From Acanthosoma haemorrhoidale (taxonomy: Eukaryota; Arthropoda; Insecta; Hemiptera; Acanthosomatidae): a stretch of DNA of 64,000 nucleotides. The notes under the pieces were generated by a model. The model did no database searches. It was not told the DNA's origin and saw only the letters and a program-made list of their open reading frames with translations. Shown here in pieces: positions 43,017 to 56,970 of this stretch (its first letter is position 1; each line of letters opens with the position of its first letter). The translations under genes and the position numbers were made by a program. The stretch covers positions 122,458,639 through 122,522,638 of the forward strand of contig OV884009.1 of assembly GCA_930367205.1 (NCBI GenBank), written 5' to 3'.

Positions 43017-43692
43017 TGTCGGGGTGTGTCACTAGGGGAGTGCCTAATCACTCTAGCCCTGGTGACAAGTGCGGATTGTTGTAGTTAATAACATGGACCA
43101 TCGTTCCATGTCGGTGCTTAATATCTGACTCAATTTATGATAGGTATGTGTCCCGACAGTACACTATGTTCAAAAGAAAAGGGGTATGGAGGTTTTCATA
43201 AAGAATAAGATTTGATCAGAGTTAGAACGGGGCGCGGCAGGGCAGCAGGCGCGAGTCGACAGGGGGTCTGCAAAGCTGTGAGACAGGGTGACGACTAGAG
43301 GTGTGGCAGAGAGAGAGAGTAGGGTTCAGCCCTTAATCTCCTGGTCTTAAATACAATATCCCCTACCTAGTGAAAGGTGGAGTTGGCTGACAGGGGTATG
43401 TTTTACGATACCCAGGTGGCCAATTCCTGTTAGGTTTCGACCGTTGGGATAAAAGGGTGTGTTTTTTATGGCTGCTAGGGTCTCACCCACTTAGGTTATT
43501 TGACCACCTATAGGTGCCCCTATGTCTAGTCAGGTACCGCTTTATGACGGTGCCCCTCTGTTTACCTGGCCTCCTACCATTGCCGCGTGGACCCTGGTTT
43601 ATTACAAGAAGCTTACAAAGATTTAGATTATATTATAATACATTATTAACCAGAGTGTAGGGTAATTTACATATATTAAGCGCTTCGCTACA
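43017..43692 (-). repeat. 5' LTR of the CsRn1-type element
   Basis: Partner of 37852-38527 at the same length. High identity implies recent insertion relative to the decayed host element. Confidence 0.95.
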
Positions 43693-43697
43693 CACTG
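43693..43697. repeat. Target duplication CACTG, right
   Basis: Second copy of the 5-bp target site, directly after GCTACA of the right LTR. Confidence 0.9.
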
Positions 43698-44170
43698 TCT
43701 CTTTAATTTTCTGTGTAATCTTGTTGTACCGCGCCAACAGTTCCCCGGCGTACTGCCCTTTTGTCGGTTTCGATCGTTTTGTTTCTCGGAACATCTGAAA
43801 GATGTCCTCCTCCAGGGTCCATCTGCCGCCCTTCAACTTTTTCTTTACTACCCCCCATGGGGTGTCTTCATCGGCCTGTATTAGGTTTAATACATTTCTT
43901 TTTACCCTGCACACCAAGTATGCCTCAATCGACTTCGTGTCACCTGGATCGAGTAATCCTTTATTCACCTTAGCTTCCACTCTCTCCATAAATCTATCAC
44001 CGCCTTTGAGAAAATGGCTTAGCTCACCGAGTTCTCCTGAAAATTTCTCCTGAAAAGTCCGAGATTGCCTTTCTCAGGTCTTGCGACGTCACTTTCATCC
44101 ACGCCAGGGAGTTTGCGTGAGCTTCCGCCAACGTTTCCTTTGGCAACAGTAGAACTTCGAAGGCTGCCAT
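43698..44170 (-). pseudogene. gag: Gag N-terminal part of copy 4 (right of the insertion)
   Basis: It starts MAAFEVLLLPKETLAEAHAN at 44170. A frame change at about 44045 within SDFSGE is followed by GELGELSHFLKGGDRFMERV, LLDPGDTKSIEAYLVCRVKR and VVKKKLKGGRWTLEEDIFQM, then ARYNKITQKIKETV, where the CsRn1 element interrupts it. The rest of gag is at 37168-37851. Confidence 0.88.
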
Positions 44171-44232
44171 TTCACTCGGTTATATGAAAAAAAAAAAAAC
44201 TGACCCGCACGTCGTTTATTTGAACGTTCGTA

Positions 44233-44251
44233 GTCCCGGGTTTTGGCACCA
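44233..44251 (-). other. tRNA-Phe primer-binding site of copy 4
   Basis: The minus strand reads TGGTGCCAAAACCCGGGAC, one mismatch (A for G) to the tRNA-Phe complement. It abuts the 5' LTR. Confidence 0.82.
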
Positions 44252-44408
44252 GTTATCGTCTATCGGCTTTAGACGATTGAAAAAAAGAGAATGAGAGTAA
44301 AAGGAACTGATATTTGAGCAACGGCTAGGTTTAAACTGTCTTTATTCCGCTTCTATTTCTCTATCTCTGGGTATTAGGCCTAATATGGCCATACCACGAG
44401 CCTCAACT
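44252..44408 (-). repeat. 5' LTR of copy 4
   Basis: On the minus strand it runs AGTTGAGGCTCGTGGTATGG to GACGATAAC, with GGAATAAAGACAG as polyadenylation signal. It is followed on the plus strand by TATATATA, the insertion context seen for most LTRs of this family. Confidence 0.87.
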
Positions 44409-47369
44409 TATATATATATATATTATGATAAACTAAATTATAGCCACTTCCGTTAGAAGTAGGAATATATCAGGGGTTAGAATGAAAACAATAATCTTTC
44501 AACCAAATCAAAATATTAATATAAGCATCAACAATTGCACATGAAAACATTTCCCGGACGAGACAGTTACCAGGCCTAGATTCATGTTTGACTAACGAAA
44601 TCACTATTTAATGAAGAACCCAAAGAACCGTAACAAAACTTGAGTGAATAAATACAATAACAAAAATTTGATGTATGACTGGATAATGAAGAGGACATCG
44701 GCAGCTTGGTTTTAGAGGGGCAGACAGGACTGGTAAGCACTTATCGACAGTTATAATTTTCACTCTTCTGAACTTTATTTAGTAAAACAAGAAAGACTAA
44801 CGAATGACTACTATCTAAATTATAAAGTGACAGCAAGTGTGCTTGTGTACTAGAATGTGTGATAAAATAGGGTTTGAAGTATGGGAAATTAGGGGATGTG
44901 TGATTGATGGTGAAGTATGCTGCTTCATTTATCTTTTTTGACAATGAGATTATGCCAAGTGTGAAACTGACGAAGCATGCGCAGGAGCCCACGCAAAAAT
45001 GTAAGCAATTATAAACCAAATGCGTAGGGCCACAGGTCGGTATCTGCTTTAGAAAAACATTTCTATTTGCAATTATTTTCATTACACTCTTACTAGTAGT
45101 AGTTAAATGTAATGATGACTTTCTAAACCAGGTGAAGTTTGCAATATGAAAATTGAACATGGCAGTCCATGCTGTTCATACCCGTCTGCCTTTCCGAACC
45201 AGAGGTAAGTCTTAAGAAGTTTATAGAGATCATTGTTAATTATATAAACTTTAAATTTAAGTAAGGATTGCCTAACGCCTCATGTTTTTGTAGTTAACAG
45301 CTATTTAAATTAATCACAAGAAAATGTAAATGCGTTGATATCTAATTCAAGTATCTGTCGGGTGTTATTACAGGTATATATAATGATGGCTAGATAGTGA
45401 AAACAAGTCTTATAGGTTAGAGGGTGTAATCAGAAATGGTTTCAATTGCTTCAGCATTTATCAGCTGTTACATACCTACTCCATCAATAGTAGAGAGACC
45501 AAGTGGCTCATAGCAGTTTCAAGTATTCAGTGAAATATCAATTACCACAAGAGGTAGCCACATTTCACATTTCAAATCCAGAAACCAGAATTTTATCAAA
45601 CCATTCTGACGAGTTGACGACATACTACAATACAGTGTACTCACCAGTGTGTTGCACTGATTGAAACTATTGAATACCCACCAGTAAGCTATCTATACTG
45701 ACAGCACTTGTTTATGTATCGATACCAGGAGGTAGTCAGTAGTAAACCCCATAATCACCAAAAACAATGAAATGGACTATGAATTAATTTATTCTGGTAA
45801 AGCAGCTAAATATAAAAAGGTAACATTGGTAGAAACGTTCACCCCAAACGCGTGTGTGGGTTAAAGGAGAACATACAACGTATTAATAGTGAGTTCTGGC
45901 GAGGACGGCAATGACTAAAGAGACTGTATAAACAAAATGTAAAAATTATCACTTAATTTTTATAGCTGCAGGTTTAGGACAAGTTGGAGTAGATGAATTA
46001 AATATACTCCGTATGCCTCTTTCTAAATGAGTTTTCATAACAAAAGCTTCTTCATTCACGCTATAAACGCGACCAAACACAGGGATTGCTACAACCTATT
46101 ATAGTGCCTCGACTCGGTATGAAAACAATCAACCGGTCACTCACTAAATAACGAGATGGCTGACCACTCACTCACAGAACGCTTCGAACACTATGCCTAC
46201 AAAAGTATAATCTTAGTACCATAAGAAGTTTATCAGGCGATGGCAGAGGAGAAGAAGGGTGGGTTGGAAGAGCGGTGCCATAATCGTGGAGAAAAACAGA
46301 GAAAACATCATGAAGAAGTTCAAGACGAAGATTTCTGAAGAACCCACCCATTGAAGGAGAGAAGAGTTGTTTTTGTAAGGTATAGGTTTACAAAAATATG
46401 ATAATATCTATATGCCATCTTGGAACGTGAGTAGCAATGGGTGAAGGAGCGGGCTTGAAGGTTGAAGGAGCCCTGGAGAAGAAAGTGAAGAAGATAGACA
46501 TTACTTTGGACAAGGTCAAGGAAAGTGTAGATGTAGTGTAAGTGTGGATATCCATTAGGTCAGATGTCTCACAAATTGGAGGAAAAAGAAGTTTCGAAGG
46601 AGGATATGGCTGATTGCTTGGACAAGATCAAAGGACTGGTTCGAATATTCCAAAGCAGGGCTCAGTTTTTCTCTATCTACTCTATTTATTTTAGATCAGA
46701 GTTTTTTTTTTTAATGTGCAGTTCTAACTCCATTTTGTCAAGTTTTAAATACCATATAGAAGGATTGGTTCCTGTATTCTTCTTCTCTCAAGAAGACAAT
46801 CTTGTATTTTGTCACGAAATTAGAGGACTCCTGTAAAAAGTGGATCTTTTTGACTATTTTCCACATGATTGGTGCCTATTTATTGACAGCTAAGCTAAGT
46901 TTGAAATGTGTCTTTCTACATAATAGGAATAAGTATGGTTTAATAAAAATTGCTCACTCAACGAAAATAAAAGAACACCATAACTTTAGTCTTAGAGAAG
47001 ATGAAGTATCATGAACATCAATGGGTGATTTGTTCAAATATTTTCTGATAAAATTGTTGCCGCTCTCAATTCTTTACTACTTAATTAATATTAAACGTTT
47101 TCAGTAACAAGGGGCTATAAGTATTCAACAAGTAGAAGTCCTGATATATTTAAATTATTCAAAAATAATATTTAAAAAAAATTATACAGAAGTTTCTGAT
47201 CACAAAAAAAGTTATTGTGATTAATATAAAAATATTAGTTTTAGTACTGGATAATTCCTTCTTAAGCTTGAATCAAAGCCCAAGTCCTCAAGCTATGCAT
47301 CTTATCAAGTTAGCTGCAATCTCTGATTCATATCCTCCCACGTCCCTACTCTTGTAAGTTCCGGGGGGG
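44409..47369. other. Unassigned AT-rich sequence
   Basis: No transposon ends found. The longest frame (44741-45160, minus, 139 codons) has no domain I recognise. A short plus-strand stretch at 46437-46554 reads GLKVEGALEKKVKKIDITLD and is rich in Lys/Glu as real coding sequence can be, but it has no homologue I know. A G run lies at 47361-47375. Confidence 0.45.
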
Positions 47370-47960
47370 GGGGGGGTTGAGGACCTGCCGTCTTACACGA
47401 CTGCCAAGTACGTCCCACATGTGCTCTATAGGATTTAAATCCAGGCTACGGGCTGGTCATATCAAAGTCCATATACCCACATCATTGAGGTATACCAAAA
47501 CAAACCTTGCCATGTGTGGTTGCGCATTATCCTGGATGAAAATTAAAGGTTCACCAATAAATGATGCAAAAAGGGATCACATACTTATGGATAATCTCCC
47601 TCACATACAAATCATCATCAAGGGATGGTTTGCGGAACACGTGGAGCTTTGTGTTTAACATCAAATAAATGCCACCCCACACCATCACTGATCCACCTCC
47701 GCATTGAACTCTCCCTGTGACATTTCACTCAGCGTAACGCACATGAAGCCTTCGGTAAACTATCATCCGTCCATCTGGTGTATAAGTGGAGGAGCGTGAC
47801 TCATCTCAAAACATCACGTTGCTCCATCCGTTTTGTCCCTGATGTAATTCTAACGAACTCTACGATGTTTTCTGGCCACTCAACAATTGCTCTGATGGTT
47901 TAAATTCACATCAGCAAGTCGTCAGCTAAGAGTTTCCCCGAGTTGTACCAAGAAGTTGAT
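47370..47960 (-). pseudogene. Tc1-type transposase fragment
   Basis: On the minus strand, in changing frames: VQCGGGSVMVWGGI, then FIQDNAQPHMARF-like sequence (second catalytic Asp), then ARSLDLNPIEHMWDVLGSRV with the last catalytic acidic residue. This order is that of the DDE domain of Tc1-like transposases. Several stops and shifts are present and no N-terminal DNA-binding domain is seen. I could not find the inverted repeats. Confidence 0.75.
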
Positions 47961-48400
47961 CAGTCTCAGTAGCAGCTGAAAATCATCATTTGATGATAAA
48001 ACGCATGAAGGATTAAATAAGGTAAACAAAGCCATTTATTGAAAATAAATTAAGTAGCTTCCCTCCCACACTATTTTTGACTTATCTTTTTATCAAAGAA
48101 TGAACTTTATATCTTGCACTTATTTTTTAATAGATTTTATAAAGAATTGTTTTTAGCGCACCGCTTTTTTTGTGGGACAGTGAAATTAATAACATGTTAT
48201 ATGCCTGGAGAGTTTCCTGGTTAAATAATATACTTTAATCCGCACATCTGTGTCTAGTAAAATGGTTTAGTAAGAGACAAAGTACATGTTAATAAAATAG
48301 TAATTAAGTGTAAATAAATACAATTGTTTCACAGCAGTGTGCATTAATATATAAATCATACATCACCCTAACGTTGCATATATCTTCGACGTGGAATTTC
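47961..48400. other. Unassigned AT-rich sequence
   Basis: Nothing recognised between the transposase fragment and the microsatellite. Confidence 0.45.
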
Positions 48401-50164
<1,764 letters not shown>

Positions 50165-50887
50165 AGATATCATCAAAATTTTTTATTCATTTCAAAGGCC
50201 TATCGATGCACGCATCCAAAATGTCCAATTTTCCAGGACTCTGGCGCATAAATCAGGCTCAATTTGACCGATGGCATGGGTTATGTTGGCTTTGAGGACC
50301 GCTGTGATTTGTGGTTTATTCGCATAGACCTGCGACTTAAGAAAACCCCACAAGAAAAAGTCTAATGGGGTCAAATCGCACGATCTCGGTGGCCAGTTCA
50401 CATCACCTCCACGTGAGATGACCACACGTCGTTGTCTATGGTCGTTTACCTTCAGCTACTGGGTCAGTTGAATTTTGTACGAGTGAAGGCTCAAGTCGCG
50501 ACGATAAATTCGTCAAGTTGTAGTCTGCGAAAGACCGAGTTCTTGTGAGCGACGCGAAATCGACTGCCTCGGTTTCTCCTGCACACTCTCACGGACAGCG
50601 GTGAAGTTTTCGGCAGATCTTGCGTTTCGTCGACGTAGGGGTGTTGGTTAATTGTTCACTGAACCAGTGGACTCAAATTAATCCACCACACTGCGAATAG
50701 TCCTCTCGGTAGGACGGTTATGGCGACCGCGGAACGTTGCCCGAACAGAACACCCATATTGATAAAAAAATTTTATCATTTGCACGTGTTGTTGAACGCT
50801 ATATCCGTCCATGGTGATTTGACAAACAGACTGAATAAATGACAGCCAATTCGACATATGCGGCTTCAACAATATGGCCGCTATCAA
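50165..50887 (-). pseudogene. DUF4817/DDE_3 transposase, catalytic core deleted
   Basis: The N-terminus MDGYSVQQHVQMIKFFYQYG and RPTERTIRSVVD matches the helix-turn-helix DUF4817 domain. A second block reads RRRNARSAENFTAVRESVQE and RRSQELGLSQTTT. After HRQRR it jumps to VVISRGGDVNWPPRSCDLTP and LDFFLWGFLKSQVYANKPQ, the C-terminal end of the DDE_3 domain. About 130-150 residues holding the first two catalytic Asp are missing at about 50435, and stops and shifts occur elsewhere. Ends with AAGCG-CTTC words near 50133 and 50929 may be imperfect terminal repeats. Confidence 0.8.
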
Positions 50888-52960
50888 CTGTCAAAGTTTG
50901 GAAGTCCCTATTTGAAGTCGCTTTATAAGGTAAAACCAATAAACAATCATTAATATGTGATATGTTCGACTTCTTGGAAAGAAAATTATTCTAACATAAT
51001 ATTAATTTATATGTGTTTGAACGCTACGTCAAGAAGGCGCTCGATCCAGATACTAGTTGACTAAAGGAATTTTTTCAATAATTTGACTCAAGTGTGCTGT
51101 GCTTGAAAATGGAGTCCGACCTTAGGACTTAGTTATTCATTTTATCTTTTGATTAGTTTGACGCTATAAAATAATAAGATTATTGAAATTGAAAATTTTA
51201 GTTAAATGTAAATGCTACATTTCAGAAAAAAATATATTAATAATTATAAGTCGTGGTATGTGATCCCACTTGTGTAAATTTTAATAATTATCGGCGGGGT
51301 GTAGTTATCGCACATAATATTATAATCAATGATTGCTAGAAAACATATCGAATTCAAATTGTATAAAACACAAAGCAAACGTAAAAAATAAACTGTAGAA
51401 GATTTATGGCGTACTGGAGTCAGATTTTTTGTTGTATTACTTATTATGATCATTGATTTTGTTGATTAAAACATTAATATATTATTAATGGTAATGTAAT
51501 TTGGAGAAAAAAATGCTACCCCAAAATATGTACCACCCGGGGCAAACTGCCCTCATCAGCCCCTTCTCCTAGTTATGCTACTCTAGACAGATATAGTTTA
51601 TCAGAGCAGAGCATAAAGATGGAAGTGAGGATGACTATAAATATTTATGGAATCTGAGTAAGAAATAAAAGGGTGGAGTCATGAAGCAGGAAATAAGTAA
51701 ATATGTAATGATTCATTTGAAGGAGGGGAAGAGGCTGGTCAATTATAGAAGGGGAACAAACCCCATTCGCTAAGCCTTAGTTAAGTGAGCTTCAATAATT
51801 AAATATGGAAAACGGCTAGCTGTCAGCTAAACCAGCACCACTCAAAGGTTAAGCAAACCAACCAGCTCCGGTCATTAGTAGCTATACATGCCTCCTAAAA
51901 ATATCCAATAACATTTAAGACTCATATTTTTTTTTCCTGTGTTTAAAATGTGAAAAATATTTTCATTAGCCAATATTTCTTTTAGTGGCACAACAATTGA
52001 AGTATACGCAGCTATCAGCTACAGACAGACCTGTGAGAATTACAGGATTTTCTATGGGTTGGCCGGATTTAGGAAACATTATTCCATTGTACACAATATG
52101 CATACAGTCAGGAAAGAATTGTTATGCACGTATTATAATGTAGGTAATTCATTTCACTTGAATAATTTGTTCATAGCATCCAACCGATTATACAGCGACA
52201 AGTTTTTAAATTCCATCTTTTCAAAAGTAAAATGTTACTAATTAATACACTGAGTTTATTGGGAGATTGGCTTAGGTTGATTAAAACAAGCAGTCCCGTT
52301 TTGATCAACGTTATTACTTAAGAAGGTTTTAATATACTATGTATGTCTGAATTAGGTACTGATAACAAAAATAAATATAAGCGTTAGTGACAAGAGTTAG
52401 TTAGAAAAGAAAATAGGCAGATATAAGAGAAGTGTGTATTACTGCTATTACTATGGAACAGCTAATTGGTTAGAATGAAAAAGTCATCGATGATTGGGTA
52501 GCTACAAGGTTCCACCTATCCACTTCCTTTTTCTTCTTTTCATTTAGCAATGTTCGAGAAAGTTCTACCGACAGCCAGTTCTATTCCTTTTCACAATCTT
52601 CCAGTTGTTTCACAAGTTTCTAAATAGTTCAATTTCTTTCTAAAAAAATGTTCTACAGTACTCCATTCCTTTTGTTCGAGTAAAGTTGGACTTAAACCCC
52701 ACCGGGGGACTGTTACATCTATCCTTCCGTTTTCCATTATTTTTACTAGACAATACAAATCATTAACACATGTTGTTATGTGCTCTGGGGAAGAATTTAC
52801 CAGCTGTTGTCAGGATTTGTGTGTCATGTATAACGTAATTATATAACTATAACTGTATTCACCCTTATTCCAGGACAAGAGAACACCAGATTGTTTTTTT
52901 TGTAATTCAAAGCACTTTACAGGAATAAAAAAAAAACTGTTAATATTTGTTTTCTTCTAG
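50888..52960. other. Unassigned AT-rich sequence
   Basis: No gene or repeat end recognised. It may be intronic if the candidate exon that follows is real. Confidence 0.4.
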
Positions 52961-53031
52961 GATTCCCGCCTTACCTTATTCAACTGTATCTGTTAAGAAA
53001 GAACCGTTTGAAAACCTGTCCTCTTTTGAAA
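52961..53031 (+). other. Candidate internal exon, 71 bp
   Basis: It is preceded by TTTGTTTTCTTCTAG and followed by GTAAGTATT, both near-consensus splice sites. One frame reads IPALPYSTVSVKKEPFENLS, in which VKKEP looks like a sumoylation site as in transcription factors. A second frame, FPPYLIQLYLLRKNRLKTCP, is also open. Homology is unknown and this is inference from splice signals and openness only. Confidence 0.3.
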
Positions 53032-53684
53032 GTAAGTATTTTATTTCCTCATAAATTGTAATGAATATTAAGATTCCAAGACTTTATGACTAAAATTGCT
53101 GAGCCCGAAAGACTAGGTTTTACTATGAAACAACTAAAAGTGATAGCATTTCATGCACATGAGTGGTGGAAATACTCTAGATTTATTCAGTATTCTATTT
53201 TAAACGTGTATTATACGTCCCTGCATCATGTTTATTGATGCCCAATAACGGGGACAGAGGACGAACAAGAAAAACAATCACCTTTTCTTAATTCTTGGCT
53301 CTGAAATAATTGAAGATACAAATAAAACATAACCAGTTGGCCAAGGCATGAACAAATTAAATACAGCAACACCTATTGGAATTGTAGTAACGGCAATTGC
53401 CAAGCCCAGAAAGCTGTACTTTCAATTGTTACGGAGGGAACAAACATCTTCCGTCTGTCTCCTGGATCAAGTTTATTCAATAAAATTAGCTCTCATTTAT
53501 TTTTTTAGAATACAATCTAATGTAATTTTGTAGTGTTATGCAGTTGAAAATGTACTCTTATGTAACTTATCTAATGCAAGTAATTAGTAATCCTATGTAA
53601 TCTATGACAGAGAGTCACTCACCTCTGATCGACAATGGGTAATAAAACAATAATCGTGGGTACTAAAATTAAATGAATAATTTT
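53032..53684. other. Unassigned AT-rich sequence
   Basis: No recognised feature. A T run at 53681-53689 is the poly(A) tail of LINE-B read on the opposite strand. Confidence 0.4.
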
Positions 53685-55160
53685 TTTTTGTTGATAAAAC
53701 AACTTTATTATTATATAATTACAATCTACCTCATTGGGCGATTAGTAATTGTGATAAATGTTTTCATTCATACCATATTTACAATTTTCACATGGTTGTC
53801 ACCTCCCTCGCATGCGAAAAAGGAAGCGAAGTCTTGGGAAGTCCCCCACGCTCCTTCGTCAGCCGCGTCACCGTCTGGAGAAACTGTCTATTGCCAGGTT
53901 TTTTTTTTGTTTTTTTCCTAAACCCCTTAAGTTTATACAATGAAAAATATGAATAAGATAATTTGCAATTTTCTCCTCATTCTGCTATGCGCAGATGCAT
54001 TTAAAGGAGGTCGGGTTACTCAACAATACAAATTGTGGTTAAAATTCAATAACGTGAAAACAAATCTAGGTGATGGGGCTCACCTTCAGTTTAAAAAATG
54101 GGAGAAAAAACTTACAAACTAAAAAACTATACCTAGAACCTAAAACTAAAGCGTTCCAGCCACGACAGCGTCCTGCCATCGATGGGGGAACGGAGCGGGG
54201 GTTATCGTGTTAAACACCGGGTTCGTCAAGTATTGCAGTGAGTCGAAAAATTTGATATCTCTACGCTGGATGAATTCATCCACCGTAGGCAGCTCAAAGA
54301 TATCGTGAAGCTCACTGTAGCTTCGCAGCTCGAGCGAAGTACCTCTGACCACTTTCATCAGTATACCGTTTTGGAATTGTTGGAGTTTCTTAGCTGTCGT
54401 ATAGAGTAGGCCTGAGTATGTTCTTGTAAATCAGTAGCTTGAGACGCAGTGATAGATTGGGGGAAGTCAATAAGTGCGTAAGCCGGTAAGACTTCATGCG
54501 TGTATGCTTCAACTTCTTCGCAAAGTGGTTACTAAAATGGAGGTGTCTGTCCATTTTAATTCCCAGATATGCTAGGTCGTTGGTTGGTGAATTTTCCTCC
54601 GTTCCTACTATGTAACTAGTAGGGAGCGGGCTTTTTCCCTTTTGAAAAGAGAAAATTACACAGTCAGTCTTACCCGCGTTTACAGAGATATTGAGTCTCC
54701 CCAATCACTCACTGATCTATTGCCAGGACTCCCACTGTCACGTATTTATAGCAGGTCACGAGGCCACTAACGTTTTAGTCTCCGATGAGGTTATAGGGAT
54801 GAGTGGTGCAGTGCAATGACTGTGCTACGGGATTAGGGTGGTTAGATAGGTTACTATGGAATTTCATGAACTTGGAAGGGATGAGTTCAAGAATGTAGGG
54901 TATATTAAGATCATTGTGAAGGGTTTTGTTGCTGACGTACGCTTGATGTTCGACTTTTTTTACTGTCCCATAGCTCTATTCTGTATGTCCAGATTGGCTT
55001 AGGCATAACTTTGTAAATTAGTAATTTATTTTCAATTGAGAGATGGGATGTACTTTGAAGTAGTATGTACAGTTGTCCAAAGCGTCTGTTTAGTTCTTGT
55101 CTTTTTAGCCTCGTATGTGGGTTCCAGGTCAGCCGTTTGTCGAGATGGAAGCCTAGGTAC
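53685..55160 (-). mobile_element. LINE-B 3' portion, interrupted by LINE-A
   Basis: On the minus strand, 54728-55160 holds the degraded RT C-terminal region of a Jockey-like LINE (LLIYKVMPKPIWTYRIELWD, preceded by words like KRLTWNPHTRLK). The 3' untranslated region starts GTGGGAGTCCTGGCAATAG and continues on the other side of the insertion at 53685-53898 with ACCATGTG, AATTGTAAATATGGTATGAA and AATAAAG before a short poly(A). The same 3' end is present at 19431 and 59577. Confidence 0.82.
53899..54715 (-). mobile_element. LINE-A 3' end inserted in LINE-B
   Basis: TCTATTGCCAGG occurs at 53887-53898 and 54716-54727, a 12-bp target duplication. The insert has a poly(A) tail at its minus-strand 3' end (T runs at 53899-53917). 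It carries an RT C-terminus: LNISVNAGKTDCVIFSFQKG, YLGIKMDRHLHFSNHFAKKL, KLLIYKNILRPTLYDS (54390-54704), then after one frame change KVVRGTSLELRSYSELHDIF and PAPFPHRWQDAVVAGTL (stop 54146). The 3' untranslated part follows. It is 5' truncated, as is common for LINEs. Confidence 0.9.
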
Positions 55161-56877
55161 CGGACTAAAAATGAATAATTAAACGTCTGTATTTATGTAT
55201 GGGATTTCAATGTGGTCCTCAAAATGATATTTTCACAAGCAAAACAGTGCTCGAAGATATTATAAAAAAGGGCAATTTAAGAGCTAAACATAAATACCAA
55301 TAGACAATAACAGCAATTTTACAATACTTTGTTGTGCAATTTTTGTTTTTCAATATGTTAGCAATTTGAAATCCATTCGTTCCATTAGGTGATCTGTGAA
55401 TAGATGAAAAAAAAAGTATTTTTGGACAAAAATATGAAATATATGAAAATTTAACTAACTTTGTTCATAATAATATTATAAAGGTTTCCACTATGTATTA
55501 AAACAAATCTATAGAATCAATGTTTTGTCTATGCAAGCTGTATTTTTTGTTTTTTTAAAGAAATACGTAATTATTTCAAACATATTTCATTAAAGCTTAC
55601 CTTCATATCACGAAATCGATCCAGTCACGAATCAAAGACGGTTCAGTTTCATACTGACAGTATGATTGGTTTTCATCTTTGAACGTAGTTCACAACAGTA
55701 ACTGTTGCTTATATTCAGGCAAGATATCTTGATTGCATTTGATTAATATCCTCGACAGTTGATGAATGGAAAATACCAGGAAAAAGAAAGCTCCTAAAAT
55801 TAAGCAGTCCGTATTTGATGTAATAGCTTTGAATTTATTCTTGGTTTGTCGTCTTTTGTAGTCTGTAATCTGTAGGGGAAAAAAGATTTTAGGTAGTATC
55901 CGGACAACAACTTGACAAAGCTTTTAGGGTACAGAAACGGGACTGACTGGTTTCTTCATGTGTAATTTTGGCGCTTCCTTTAAGTCATTGATAACCGTGC
56001 TCTTATGGATTATTACTATACCCAGTGAAACAAACTTACTGTCCCAGGCCGACAAACAAAAAATTTAAAAAATGACATATGTTTAGTTATGATTGGTGAA
56101 ACGTGTTCAACTACAAAATTTCCATCCACTCATGCACAATTTTTTAGCTATTTCTCCATTTTGGAAAGTTCTCCTTAGAAGGTATTTGAATAATTTATGT
56201 TTAAGGTAAAGATTACCTAATGAACCTATAACCTTATTTTATCTCTTTAGCGAATGATTAGTTACAAGGGTACTAAATCAAAAAACCATGAAGTTATTAC
56301 TGAAAAAATTTGTTTGTTTATTGATAAATGTATTTTTTATCTAAAAAACAATAATAGTCGGTTTATTAAAATGGAGGGTTTTTATTTCTCTGAAAAACTA
56401 TGATGCTCCTATTTAAACATTTTCATATTTCTGTCTTAATTTATTGATATTTTTTAGCTATATATTGGTATGATATTTTTTTTTCAAATATTGACGTTTT
56501 ACTCTTTGAATTTATATTTAAGGACAAGTGAACCACGAGGACCAATATAGTCCCTTATTCTCCTTTAGCTTATGTTTTTCGCTTCTTCTTCTTGTTTTTT
56601 TTTTTAATTGTTTTTGGAACATATTTTCTATTGAGATAATTCATCTTTTGATATTTATTTATTTTATATATGTGTTTTTACTATTTTTCCCCCTGGACTT
56701 TATCTTTTGGATTAGCAGGCTTTCACAAGAGTCCTTGTCCATAAAGGAATTGTTGACTTTAACAATTATAAATAATATGTTAAATTCTTGCTTGACTCAT
56801 TTTTATTTATCATTGTTTACATTGACTGCTCTTTTATTCATTTACCTACCCCTCCTGTATTTGTCTTTCATTTACAG

Positions 56878-56970
56878 TTATACATTGTCACAAGAATTTC
56901 CGAAGAAGATTTTATTGATAATAATAGGCGGTTTTTTAAGACACTACTGGAAAAAAGGTTGAATGCAAAG
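56878..56970 (+). other. Candidate internal exon, 93 bp
   Basis: A strong pyrimidine tract and acceptor (TTGTCTTTCATTTACAG) precede it. The open frame reads YIVTRISEEDFIDNNRRFFK and TLLEKRLNAK, then AAG|GTGGGG is a weak donor. The residues are mixed and charged, unlike the surrounding AT-driven frames. Its length is a multiple of three. No homologue is known to me. Confidence 0.25.

Larger units (their letters stand above)
37852..43692 (-). mobile_element. CsRn1-clade Ty3/Gypsy element, young, complete structure
   Basis: 5841 bp with two 676-bp LTRs differing at about three positions, a 5-bp target duplication (CACTG), a tRNA-Trp-like primer site and a polypurine tract. The Gag CHCC finger (CFYHGRSGQKAFRCRRPC) and the Trp primer are recalled hallmarks of the CsRn1 clade, and the RT opening (IDTRGPPVCSKARRLAPAKY) fits. 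Coding capacity is nearly complete: two in-frame stops and one frame change are all I find. It inserted into copy 4 gag. Confidence 0.92.
33618..44408 (-). mobile_element. Phe-primed Ty3/Gypsy copy 4, split by a younger element
   Basis: LTR, tRNA-Phe primer site, gag, protease, RT, RNase H, integrase, stem-loop, polypurine tract, LTR on the minus strand. The CsRn1-type element at 37852-43692 plus its 5-bp duplication splits gag. Without it the copy is about 4.9 kb. Frameshifts, stops and altered catalytic residues show it is long dead. Confidence 0.88.

Noticed and set aside
44741..45160. 139-codon minus-strand frame
   Set aside because: No recognisable motif, no splice or transposon context, and AT-rich sequence gives such frames by chance.
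56528..56962. 144-codon hydrophobic frame, membrane-protein-like
   Set aside because: The DNA is T-rich, so Phe/Leu/Ile content follows from composition. No start context, no known domain, and a different overlapping frame looks more coding-like at 56878-56970.
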